The notes under the pieces: generated by a model
The model's input: only the letters and a program-made list of their open reading frames with translations
Databases searched by the model: none
What the model was told of the DNA's origin: nothing
In this document: one piece after another, positions 20,301-28,447 of the stretch
Layout of the letters: the number at the start of each line of letters is the position of its first letter
How positions within the stretch are numbered: the stretch's first letter is position 1
Translations under genes and position numbers: made by a program
Origin: Cafeteria roenbergensis
Lineage: Eukaryota; Sar; Bigyra; Bicosoecida; Cafeteriaceae
Assembly (NCBI GenBank): GCA_008330645.1
Contig: VLTN01000006.1
Span: 496,001-560,000 of the forward strand
Reading direction: 5' to 3'
DNA length: 64,000 nt

Positions 20301-23300
20301 CCGGACTGATGCGAAGCGGGCAGCCGCCGCGGAGACTCACAGCCTGGACAACGACCGGCGGCAGCTCGCCTTCCTGGAGAGGGAGGACTTGCTGGACGAG
20401 GGCGACCCGGCCCTGGCGGAGATGAGGGCGCGGGTGGCGGCTGGCGAGCCGAGGCGGGCAGAGGCGCTGCGACGCGCCAAAGAGGTCGAGCTGGACGCGG
20501 TTTCGCGGCTCGTGAACCCCATGGAGGGTGGCAGGGGTGCGGCGAAGGGCGGGTTCGTGCGGCCCGGGAGCAGGGCGTGGCTGGCGATGGTGCGGGGGAA
20601 GGCGCCTCCTGCGAGGGGGAGGCGGGCGAGGGAGCAGCAGGCGGGCCGCCCGGACAGCGCGGCCTCGGCGATGGTAGGCAGGGGGCAGGAGGCCTTCGAC
20701 GCGGCCGAGGAGCGGCGCAGGCTCGGACACGGCGTGGGGCCACTGCCGCTCTCCCGGCCGCAGTCTGGCGGCGCGGTGGGCGACTTGGGCTCTGGCCGGA
20801 GGCTGGCCGGACAGGGGGGTGGGCTCCTGCTCGGAGCAGCGCGCCTGACGGCGAGGCGCGCAGAGCAGGAGGCGGCAGCCGCGGCAGCACAGGGCAGGCG
20901 CACCGCGGTCGGCGGCGACGGCCCCGACGGCCCCAGGGCGCACGGCGAGCGCCCCCTGACGGCGGGCGAGAGGGCCGGCTTGCGGGACCCCACGTCTCAC
21001 CTAGGCGCCGCGGGGCGCGAGGCTGCGCAGCGGCTTCGGAGCGTCGACTCGGAGGCGCGAATGGCAGCCGCTCTTGGGTCGGGGGCGGGCGGAAGCGACG
21101 GGGGCGGCGCCGGCTACGGCCTAGGCGCCTCGGGTGGCCCCATATCTGCCGCTGCCGGCTCTGCCGCTGCTCTCGGAGTGGCGAGGCCGGCGCTGGGCCG
21201 GCTGCGGCTCCCTGGCAGCCGCTCCGCCGGAATGCGGCCGGGCTCTGCCCCCCTGCGCCGGGAGTGGGCCAGCGCGCGCATCCCGCTGTCCGGAGCAGGG
21301 TCCCCCTCCCTGGCGCCGCCGCACTCGGCGCGGCTCGTTGCTCCGTTGGCACCCGCCGCGGGCGTTGCGGGCACTGCTCCCGTGGGGGCCGGCGCGCAGT
21401 TCCGAAGCAGCCCGCCTGGCTTGCAGCCGGGGAGGCTGGGGCCGATCACGAGCGTGCTGGGGCGGGATGGCGTCTCTGGCGGCGGCGGAGACCCCGCCGG
21501 ACAGGCGTCGATCCGAATGGCGCGGTCGGCGTCGGCCGAGGGGGGGTCGCTCGTCTTCAGCGCTGCGCAGTCCGGCCACGGCGGCCGCCCAGTGTCTGGC
21601 CGGCGCAGCAGCGCCGTGAGCAGCCTCCCGCCGCCCCCGGTCTCGGCCCGAAGCTCTGCCCCTGAGCCCGGTGCCTCTGCTGGTGCTGCTGTCGTCACTT
21701 CGAGCAGAGCCAGTCGCGGCCGCATCGGCTCTTCCGGTCAGGGGGGCTCGGCCAGAGTGAGTGAGGCGTCGAAGCGGGGCTCTGCCCTCGGGGGCGGGCG
21801 ATCAGCATCTGGCAGACGCGGCCACGGCGGAGCTGGCGCCACGGGAGGCCGCGCCCCGGAGCTGCAAGGGGATGCGGACCGGACACAGCTGGCAGAGGGT
21901 GGCCGCCGGCGCCGACGGGGAGGCCGACAGCGCCGGGCAGAGCAGCGGGCTGCTGCACGGGCCGACGTGCTGGCACGGAAGCTGGCTCGCGCTGAGGCCG
22001 CCCGCCGAGTCGCCGATGGTATCAAGCTGGCCGAATCACAGGCGCAGTGGGGGCGAGCGGAGGAGCTTGTGGCATCGGCCAAGCTCGCCGGGCGCGGAGG
22101 GGACGGCCAGCAAGCGGGAGAGGAGGACGACGACAGCGTCGGGGGCGCGGAAAGAGACGGGGACGGGGACGAGGGCGTAGACGGGGACGGGGACGGCCCC
22201 CCCACCAGCGTGGAGGCGGCAGCCGCCTCCGTGCGCGAGCAGGCCGAGGAGGCCAAGAGGAAGCGGCGGCGCGAGGTGCTGGTGGCGTCTGGAGTGCCCC
22301 TGGATAGGCTTGCTGACGCGGACGATACCGGGCTGCTCCGGGCAGCGCGGCGCGGCGGCGCGGGAGACGTCGGCGCCCGGGCTGACCAGGCCACCACGGC
22401 TGCGGCTCACGGGTACTCTGGGGCGGTGGTGCTGGCAGCGGGGGAGCACCCGTCAGGGCCGCGCACGGACATGCTGACGGGCGTGAGCAACCTCCCCGGT
22501 GCGCTTGCCGGGGCGTACGGCGGGCGGGACGGCACCGGGCCTCGGCTCACCGACGAGCAGCGAGACAGGGAGGCGGTGGCGCGGTACAGCCGTGCGCTAG
22601 CGCTCATCGGCGCCAACGGGAAGGAGGAGGCGCATGGCGGCCGCCCCGGCGAGAGCCTTCTGGACCCGATGCGCGGGCATGGCCAAGCCAAGGCCGCAGC
22701 AGCCCGCGCCGCGGCGACGGACAGCGTGTTTGAGGCTGCTGGCCTGGACCCCCACGGCGTGGGCGCCAACCGCAACGCCAAGCGCGAGCAGCAGCTTCGC
22801 AAGGCTGCGCTGGCCCAGCGCCGCGCAGCTCGCGAGGCTGCCAAGCGCCGGGCCCAGGAGGCTGCCCGGCAGCGCGTGCAAGCCATGCACAGGGACCCGC
22901 CTGAGCTCGACCTCGCCATCTTCTTTTCCAAGCACAAGCGCTTTGGCGAGGCGGAGAAGGTCGTGCGCGGGGTGATGGCGGAGCAGGTGCGGGTTCTGGG
23001 CGTCGCGGACCGCGCCGTCGCGCTCACGTTTGCGGTGTCTTGCCTAGTGAGCAGGGAGCAAGGGAGAGCAGCGGAGTCCGAAAGGTCGCTCGAGCAGGCC
23101 AAGGACATCTTGGCGGCGTTTGGAGCCCACCCCGCAAGCAGCGATGCAGTCCGCGTCGCCATCGAGGAGGGCAAGGTGATTCGCGCGGCCGGCCGCAGCT
23201 CGGAGGAGGTTGCGCACCTCCGAGAGCGCATCCAGGCAGCACACCGGGTGCAGACCGTTCGAGCCAACGGCAAGGCGGCGGTCCTTGCAAGGCTGCACAG

Positions 23301-25689
23301 CGGCAAGGCCTCCAGCCACAGCGACCACGAAGCTCTGGTCGAGGCCGAGCGGGCTGCCAGGGCGGAAGTGGACGGCGTGACCGAGGTGATCCCGCAGCCC
23401 GAGGTTGACAAGGGCCTGGAGCAGCTGCGGCAGGCGCTGCAGGCGGCGCGCGAGTCGTTCGAGCGGGAGTGCATGCTGGACGAGGACGACATCGAGCAGA
23501 AGCGCGTGGCCAAGGCGAGCAAGCGCGCGCGCCGCGCGTCGGTCACGGCCCAGCGCGACATGCAGTGGCGAATTCGGCGCGGCAGCGTGTCGGTGCAGCG
23601 GGGGCAGGCGCAGCGGAAGGTACAGGAGGCCGGCGCTGCGGCAGCGAGGCGCGCGCGGGCCAGCGTGTTCGAGGCCAAGGGCGACGGGACCAACGAGGAG
23701 GAGGCGAGCGACGAAGAGCTCGCGGACGGGGCGGGCGAGGCCGGAAGGACTTACCAGGTGCGCCTGCGACCGTCTCGGGAGGAGCTTGAGGCGCTCGTGG
23801 AGGAGCCTCGGTGGCGCGAGCTGCTCCGCAAGCACATGAAGGGCGAGGGCTGCGAGGGCGAAATGGACTTTCTCGTGGCCGCAGCCGCCTTTAGGGAGCG
23901 GGCCCTGGCTGCCGCCGCAGGCGGGGGAATGCCCTCCAGCGTGGGCGAGGAGGCCTCACGGCTCAATCAGCGGTACATCGCGTCGGGGTCGCTCAGCACC
24001 GTGCCCGTGGGCATGCGCCGGCGCGTGAGGGAGGAGCTCGAGACAGGAGCCAACCCCGACACCTTCGACGAGGTGCTTCGCGTGGTCAGGGTTTCAATCG
24101 TCAGAGGGCCGCTTCGCCGCTTCTGGGTGTCGAAGAGAGGCTTGCGGTACCGTGCTGAGCGGGCACTCAGCATCGGATTGCCTGCCTGGACCTTGGAGCA
24201 GGTGTCCAAGCTGGCTGCTCCCTCCAAGGCGGAGCTGGTGGCCAGGCTGCAGAGCTGGTGCCGCGGGGTGGTGGCGCAGATCAAGTTCGGCCTCATGCTC
24301 CGGGCCGCCCGGCTGCAGGCCGAGGAGGAGGGCAGGGCGGAGCCCGGCACGACTCTTGCGATTGCTGCTCGCGCTGCAGAGGCGCGCGACACCCGCCGCC
24401 AGGCCAGGCGGGCCCGGTTGCGGCGCCGTCGTGGACTTCCCTCGCAAGAGGAGGAGGCGACAGACGCGGCCGAGAGCGCGGCGGCGGCCGGACGCCCTGC
24501 TTGGATGCCCCAGTCCACGTCCGTCGACGGGGACGACTTGGACGGTGCCGGCGAGAACGCTGCCCGTGCGCCGAGCGAGGCGGCGGAAGGCGATGCAGCT
24601 GGCTTTGGGGCTGGCGGGTTCGGGCCGGAGGCAACGGCCAAGGCTCAGGCGGAGGCTGCAGGCGGCCCACCGGCCGATGCAGCCTCTCCCGCTGGACCCG
24701 AGCAGGGCGATCACGACGCGCACCCGTCGCACCAGTCCGCGGGTCACTACGACGAGGCGGGCAACTGGGTGGACACCCCCTCGGGCTACTACGACGAGGC
24801 CGGAAACTGGGTTGATACGTCCACCGGATACTACGACCAGGCGGGCAACTGGGTTGACCTGACCCAAGGCTACTACGACGAGGCCGGCAACTGGATCGAC
24901 CCCGCCGCCCAGGCTCTAGGCTACTACGACGAGGCCGGCAACTGGGTGGACACGTCCGGCCAGCAGGCGGCCGGCTACTACGACGAGGCGGGCAACTGGG
25001 TGGACACCCCCTCAGGCTACTATGACGAGGCCGGAAACTGGGTCGATACGTCCACCGGATACTACGACCAGGCGGGCAACTGGGTGGCCATGGACCCTCA
25101 TTCCGCAGGGTACTACGACGAGTCGGGGGCATGGGTCGGAGCACAGAGCGGGGATGCGGCGCACGACCCGAGCCAGCTCCGGCCCGACGTGGTGTCCGTG
25201 GACGAGTACGGCTACCAGCACACCGCAACTGGCTACTACGACCCGTCTGGGGTCTTCTTCGCCTACGAGGAAGCCGGGGAGGCGGCAGCAGGGGCCAGCG
25301 CGCAGGCCGACGGAGGCATGCCAGCAGACGGCACCGAGTGGGGCGGCCTTGGGGGGGCGGTGCAATACGATGAGCAGTGGGGATACCACGACGACGGCGG
25401 ATACTGGGATGCAGAGAATCAATACGTGCCCTGGCCCACTTCGGGTGCGGACGCGAGCACCGGGGGGAGCGAGGCCCAGGGCGAAGCGGGTGAAGCCAAA
25501 CCGGCAGCGGAGACCACGGCAGGCCACAGCGACGCCGAGCAGGCCAGCCCGGACAGCGAGAGAGGGGGCGAGGTCGCACCGGACTCTGCAACCACAGGAG
25601 CCCCTTCGTCCGCGGAGGAGCCGACGCCCGCAGACGCCGACCCTGCTGCCCAGCATGGCGCAGCGGGAGCCAACCCGTCGGAAGCCTAA
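17380..25689 (+). CDS. Giant ankyrin / B-box-like / GYYDEAGNWVD-repeat protein
   Basis: A single exon of 2769 residues; the frame opens further upstream, but the ATG at 17380 has by far the best context and precedes the first conserved-looking sequence. Ankyrin repeats occupy about residues 131-320 (for example TPLVLAARLRDVRLMGAILE, GRTALSFACRFRRLATARLL). A zinc-finger block at about 815-855 (CGNCHELPARF, LCQRCVLWLHKQPGMRHHR) resembles a B-box without its middle ligand pair. A charged helical region includes a TPR-like stretch at about 1840-1955 (LDLAIFFSKHKRFGEAEKVV). The C-terminal part carries nine near-identical GYYDEAGNWVD units (2455-2587) and an acidic tail. Ankyrin and B-box modules bind proteins, so a large scaffold is likely; a cytoskeletal or ciliary site is a guess. 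I do not recognise a named family. Confidence 0.85.
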   Translation: MALAVAPASRSLPKGKAVLQHDAATGQVSVTAEARAHFMPWRQRAGRETDLVKPKQEVLPAWHSEQQEIIAQLKAYGCSIGTPGVNGMRRFEQLRRRLLEARERDGRRKRQTEFGNSKLRTALFVQFNKDRARRAVEAAVYEGDYDAVLRAVDAGGSANHVTRRGFTLLCTLCRAGKAEHVAALIALGADPNLPSPRDGVTPLVLAARLRDVRLMGAILEAGKDRGLDLNRPAVLDRDRHEGATALMVLAAYGAVAAPLMVRMLDAGAAPDAVTWRGRTALSFACRFRRLATARLLLEEGALPTHMDKGGLTPVDWLRCAVLERVRAADGQGAGSRAAALLAGEGGAGIGGRAGGGAGLVAPLALSGAGGGLAHGHSATLSGGRESLGSAALAGLGSAGRSGRSGGRSGRVSSHRSKGSRRNPDEADGPASRYAALLAREERLSARERREQAARSALSSLPALPGDASDSSDGEELGGGPGARRRVRLRLAGEGAGAAAGMGSPSGASRARAGESSGRRDEAAGGRAASGRGRRDSDSTGVAESVASGSSSAGGLGDSVSASDSEASSAVGLVDARAIDRLMTAEEQSILAALQQAKNRLRAHAAATGSGWESEEDLDAMVPEAALWSDDPFGDDHPDKEAVLAARRASLSDSTGVHAGGSGRDGAPGQARGRRGPPLLGRARKLQEQRESRAAVESKERAGAASRGEVQLFDTDDLRHATTSRGRPGSAESGRGAARRRRELLLGPGSLASAATPHSTATRALLRGAGRLTEEEILNGSLSTLGQEARTDRDRVLQRQSRVVFAPDTADKEELCGNCHELPARFKSLNTNTRLCQRCVLWLHKQPGMRHHRIKPLVPSQSAKGLRVRRVEEEAVGAAFLGGGLMGGRAAGSTLLESLRLGRALVAGMRAATDVAERDRRAKAEASRAAAAAEGSENLTALERVARARAAREAAQRQAKEEATGGSLIDRMRKARTDAKRAAAAETHSLDNDRRQLAFLEREDLLDEGDPALAEMRARVAAGEPRRAEALRRAKEVELDAVSRLVNPMEGGRGAAKGGFVRPGSRAWLAMVRGKAPPARGRRAREQQAGRPDSAASAMVGRGQEAFDAAEERRRLGHGVGPLPLSRPQSGGAVGDLGSGRRLAGQGGGLLLGAARLTARRAEQEAAAAAAQGRRTAVGGDGPDGPRAHGERPLTAGERAGLRDPTSHLGAAGREAAQRLRSVDSEARMAAALGSGAGGSDGGGAGYGLGASGGPISAAAGSAAALGVARPALGRLRLPGSRSAGMRPGSAPLRREWASARIPLSGAGSPSLAPPHSARLVAPLAPAAGVAGTAPVGAGAQFRSSPPGLQPGRLGPITSVLGRDGVSGGGGDPAGQASIRMARSASAEGGSLVFSAAQSGHGGRPVSGRRSSAVSSLPPPPVSARSSAPEPGASAGAAVVTSSRASRGRIGSSGQGGSARVSEASKRGSALGGGRSASGRRGHGGAGATGGRAPELQGDADRTQLAEGGRRRRRGGRQRRAEQRAAARADVLARKLARAEAARRVADGIKLAESQAQWGRAEELVASAKLAGRGGDGQQAGEEDDDSVGGAERDGDGDEGVDGDGDGPPTSVEAAAASVREQAEEAKRKRRREVLVASGVPLDRLADADDTGLLRAARRGGAGDVGARADQATTAAAHGYSGAVVLAAGEHPSGPRTDMLTGVSNLPGALAGAYGGRDGTGPRLTDEQRDREAVARYSRALALIGANGKEEAHGGRPGESLLDPMRGHGQAKAAAARAAATDSVFEAAGLDPHGVGANRNAKREQQLRKAALAQRRAAREAAKRRAQEAARQRVQAMHRDPPELDLAIFFSKHKRFGEAEKVVRGVMAEQVRVLGVADRAVALTFAVSCLVSREQGRAAESERSLEQAKDILAAFGAHPASSDAVRVAIEEGKVIRAAGRSSEEVAHLRERIQAAHRVQTVRANGKAAVLARLHSGKASSHSDHEALVEAERAARAEVDGVTEVIPQPEVDKGLEQLRQALQAARESFERECMLDEDDIEQKRVAKASKRARRASVTAQRDMQWRIRRGSVSVQRGQAQRKVQEAGAAAARRARASVFEAKGDGTNEEEASDEELADGAGEAGRTYQVRLRPSREELEALVEEPRWRELLRKHMKGEGCEGEMDFLVAAAAFRERALAAAAGGGMPSSVGEEASRLNQRYIASGSLSTVPVGMRRRVREELETGANPDTFDEVLRVVRVSIVRGPLRRFWVSKRGLRYRAERALSIGLPAWTLEQVSKLAAPSKAELVARLQSWCRGVVAQIKFGLMLRAARLQAEEEGRAEPGTTLAIAARAAEARDTRRQARRARLRRRRGLPSQEEEATDAAESAAAAGRPAWMPQSTSVDGDDLDGAGENAARAPSEAAEGDAAGFGAGGFGPEATAKAQAEAAGGPPADAASPAGPEQGDHDAHPSHQSAGHYDEAGNWVDTPSGYYDEAGNWVDTSTGYYDQAGNWVDLTQGYYDEAGNWIDPAAQALGYYDEAGNWVDTSGQQAAGYYDEAGNWVDTPSGYYDEAGNWVDTSTGYYDQAGNWVAMDPHSAGYYDESGAWVGAQSGDAAHDPSQLRPDVVSVDEYGYQHTATGYYDPSGVFFAYEEAGEAAAGASAQADGGMPADGTEWGGLGGAVQYDEQWGYHDDGGYWDAENQYVPWPTSGADASTGGSEAQGEAGEAKPAAETTAGHSDAEQASPDSERGGEVAPDSATTGAPSSAEEPTPADADPAAQHGAAGANPSEA
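24742..25140 (+). repeat. Coding repeat array, GYYDEAGNWVD units
   Basis: Nine copies of an 11-residue core (G-H/Y-Y-D-E/Q-A/S-G-N/A-W-V/I-D/A/G) separated by 2-7-residue linkers, followed by degenerate copies (GYYDPSGVF, HDDGGYWD). The block 24742-24855 recurs at 24973-25086 with only a few synonymous or near-synonymous base changes, so a three-unit block was duplicated recently. Tyr-Tyr-Asp and Trp spacing recalls aromatic repeat modules such as OCRE, but I cannot assign it. Confidence 0.9.
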
Positions 25690-26057
25690 GGGCGCACTGA
25701 GACCCCGCCGCTTGCCGCCAGCCAGCCTTGCAAAGCAAGCAAGCTTCAGTTACAGTCGCAAGCTCAGCAGTTGCTCTGTGTGCGTGCTCACTGGGGCTAT
25801 TTGCGATGCGCACCTCGCTGGCAAGCATCACCAAACCGCGACTAGCTCTCGGTCGAGACCGGTGCAGCCCCGAACTTGCAAGGCTCGTTCTTTGGCTCCC
25901 GCGTGAGCGCGCCGCTTCCCCCGTCCCTCCTCTCGCTGCCCGTTCTACTTTTCACGCACGGAAAGCACAAACGCGCACGTTGCAAGCATTGACAAGTGCC
26001 AATTCGCCGGGGCTTGCGCTCCGCTTTGGTCCCACCGGCTCGGCTCCCCAGGGCGGC
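25690..26057. other. Convergent intergenic region, nothing recognised
   Basis: 368 bp between two converging stop codons, so it must contain both 3' ends. A short direct repeat of gcaagc-like words lies at about 25726-25760. I see no canonical AATAAA, RNA gene or coding exon. Confidence 0.5.
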
Positions 26058-28094
26058 CTACGCGTATCCAGCGGGGCCAACGCTGAACTGCCGGTCGTAT
26101 CCGGCGGACTCCATGAGGTCGCGCCGCTCCGAGTACCAGGCGGAAGTGATTTCCGCGAACTCGCTGGGGTGGGTCGCCATGAGGGCCTCGGGGCGGTCGG
26201 CGAAGCAGACGAACACCGTCTTCACCGCTGACTCAATCACCCCCGACACGATTGAGCACATGAGAACTCCAACGACAAACCCGAGGACGCCCGTGATGAT
26301 CACCACTCCGGTCTGTTCTTCGTCGGTGCCCTTGGCAATGAACAGGCGGCCGATGATGGCGCAGCTGACGCCGCAGATGGCGCCGAACACGAGCGCGCCC
26401 ATCATCAGCGTGCGGTCGATGATCACGTCGTTGAACACCGCGTTCCAGCCCCGGCGGTTGAAGAGGTGGTAGGCTTGGCGGCCGGAGTCCCAGAAGTTGT
26501 TCCCGTAGAGGGCCACCTGGCAGAACGCGTAAGAGGTGAAGTACTTGAGGATGTTCTCGAAGTAGCGGATGATGCAGACGGCGCAGGCGGCGCAGCAGGC
26601 GGCCGCGGCGTTGCCGGACCGGCGGGCGCGGCTGCGGGCTGACTCTGCCAGCCATCGGATCGTCTGCACGATGGCGATGACGAGAGAGCCCAGCGCGATG
26701 GATCCGAAGGAGGTGGTGCAGGCGCGGCGCACGGAGCCACAGGTGGGGTCGGAGCGGCCGGACGTGGCCCACCACGTCCCCACGGTTCCCGCCGTCACGA
26801 CGTGAAGGGTGTTGCGGATGACCTGGCTTCCCCAGTAGAACGAGAAGACCAGGGCCACTGCGACTGCGAAGAGGGGGCCGGTGGTCGAGGAAGGAACATT
26901 GCTGCCGTTGCCGGCATAGTCATCGTCGTCGACGGCGCTGCCGAGCACGGGGGAGTCCGCGGCGTCCAGGCGGGCTGGGTCCGCCCCCTTGACATGGTGG
27001 TGATCGCGGCTGCCCCGGATCACGGCCATGGCGATGCCCACGGCGGCAAAGGCCCACACGACGTTCCACGCGAACTGCAGCGCCAGGCTGACGTACGCGT
27101 AGGCCACCGTCATGCAAGCGTTGCTGATGGCCTTGCTGGCGATGGAGAGGTTGGCAGAGGCGAAGGGGATGTGGCGGCGCATCGACCACCAGAAGCAGGC
27201 GGCGAGTGCGGCGAGCAGCAGCCACGGCAACGCCACGAACCACACGCGGAAGATCCAGAAGGAGAGGCCGGCCGCGATGATGTTGACGACGATTGCGCTC
27301 CAGACGGTGCAAGTGATGAGGGCGCGCGCCCACCGAATGAGGAAGAAAATCCAGAGTGCCGAGAGGACGGCGCCCACCACAGCCGCCGCCAGGAGGCTCT
27401 TGACCGCATCTCCCGGGGAGAAGAACGTGTTCTGGTCGGCGCTCGAGGCGCCAAGGAGGGAGAGTCCCAGGTGGTCGTCAGTGCTTGTCGAGTTGCTCAT
27501 CTCGAACTCCTGGACCACTGGAATGCCCTTCCAACCCGCAACGATGACCATGGCGAGCAAGTGCACCAGGAAGCAGACGGCGTACGGCATGTCCTGGCAC
27601 TTGGCAGCCTGCGCAAAGCAAACTCGAGGTGGAGTCGGGAGGACCTTGCCGCTGCCGTGCTCGCGCCAATGCCCCGCGCCCCAGGGCCAGGAATGCCGAG
27701 GCCACCCGGCAGCCCGACCCCCAGTAGAGAGACACGGCATGGTTCGCCAGCAGTGCTTGCCAGGCAGTGGCCAGGGACTCTCCACACAGGCGGGTGCGGG
27801 AGGGAACGCGGTGGCAACTTCAACGATTGCTGCGGGAATGGCGATAAGAGAACTCACCGGGGCAGGCTCCTCCTCGCGAATCAGGCCCGCCGAGTCAGAG
27901 TGGCTCGCTGGCGGAGGCACAACAGCCACTCCGGGGCCAGAGATGGGCATCGCCACAGGAATGGCAGCTCCTGGGGGCGGGGGGACCGCGTGCGCTGCAG
28001 CGTGGCCCCCGTGGGGAGGGTGCTGGTAGCCGGCGGGAGCGCCGTGCGGATACGCCACCGGCTTCGTAGGGTACCCAAAGTCGTTGGGGTCCAT
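26058..28094 (-). CDS. Choline-transporter-like protein (SLC44 / Pns1 family)
   Basis: Two exons, 28094-27858 and 27608-26058; 595 residues, normal for the family. CTL/SLC44 proteins are multi-pass membrane proteins linked to choline or ethanolamine transport. After a Pro/His/Gly-rich cytosolic N-terminus, the opening KCQDMPYAVCFLVHLLAMV is the family's first membrane segment. A loop of about 50 residues with Asn/Ser (NSTSTDD) follows, then around nine more hydrophobic segments. The diagnostic block is FGSIALGSLVIAIVQTIRW, then CIIRYFENILKYFTSYAFCQ and VALYGNNFWDSGRQAYHLF, followed by two more membrane spans and a short tail. The intron (27609-27857) begins GTGAGT and ends GCGCAG, is phase 0, a multiple of three and free of in-frame stops, so retention would add 83 residues. 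The start at 28094 has A at -3 and G at +4. Family confident; substrate not shown. Confidence 0.9.
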   Translation of the reverse strand: MDPNDFGYPTKPVAYPHGAPAGYQHPPHGGHAAAHAVPPPPGAAIPVAMPISGPGVAVVPPPASHSDSAGLIREEEPAPVSSLIAIPAAIVEVATAFPPAPACVESPWPLPGKHCWRTMPCLSTGGRAAGWPRHSWPWGAGHWREHGSGKVLPTPPRVCFAQAAKCQDMPYAVCFLVHLLAMVIVAGWKGIPVVQEFEMSNSTSTDDHLGLSLLGASSADQNTFFSPGDAVKSLLAAAVVGAVLSALWIFFLIRWARALITCTVWSAIVVNIIAAGLSFWIFRVWFVALPWLLLAALAACFWWSMRRHIPFASANLSIASKAISNACMTVAYAYVSLALQFAWNVVWAFAAVGIAMAVIRGSRDHHHVKGADPARLDAADSPVLGSAVDDDDYAGNGSNVPSSTTGPLFAVAVALVFSFYWGSQVIRNTLHVVTAGTVGTWWATSGRSDPTCGSVRRACTTSFGSIALGSLVIAIVQTIRWLAESARSRARRSGNAAAACCAACAVCIIRYFENILKYFTSYAFCQVALYGNNFWDSGRQAYHLFNRRGWNAVFNDVIIDRTLMMGALVFGAICGVSCAIIGRLFIAKGTDEEQTGVVIITGVLGFVVGVLMCSIVSGVIESAVKTVFVCFADRPEALMATHPSEFAEITSAWYSERRDLMESAGYDRQFSVGPAGYA

Positions 28095-28447
28095 CGTAGC
28101 CTGGGCCCGGGCGCGAGCCGAGTGTCCATTGCCGCGCTGCCTGCGTGCCTGCGGGCGGCGTCCCGGTCGGCTCTGTCCTGGAAACGCGCGGGCAATCAAT
28201 CGCCATGGTCGCGCCCAGTGGGCCTCGTGGTGCGCGGGTGGCCGCCCCGCCCCAACCCTCGCTCCCGCTCCCCCGGGGAGCCCCATGCTGTGTGTTGGGC
28301 TCGCGCTGCTGAGGCATCAGGCTGGCTCAAGACAAACGCAGAGGTGATTTGGGATGCGGACAAGCAGCAGCGCCTGCAACAATCACTTGTTCGTGCAGCA
28401 TCGCACGCGCGCACGCACGCACGCACGGACGGGCTGGTGGAGGTGGC
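28095..28447. promoter_or_regulatory. Intergenic region with GCAC/GCGC alternating tract
   Basis: 353 bp upstream of the transporter start and downstream of the dioxygenase stop, both on the minus strand. It should hold the transporter promoter. An alternating pyrimidine/purine tract (CG/CA steps) covers 28402-28427. Confidence 0.4.

Noticed and set aside
19147-21000. A 617-residue minus-strand frame under the giant scaffold gene
   Set aside because: Shadow of the coding strand; Arg/Pro/Leu-rich composition typical of antisense frames here.
24742-25140. Direct repeats resembling a CRISPR array or minisatellite
   Set aside because: Units vary at third positions, keep frame and encode a constant protein motif inside a long ORF, so this is a coding repeat.
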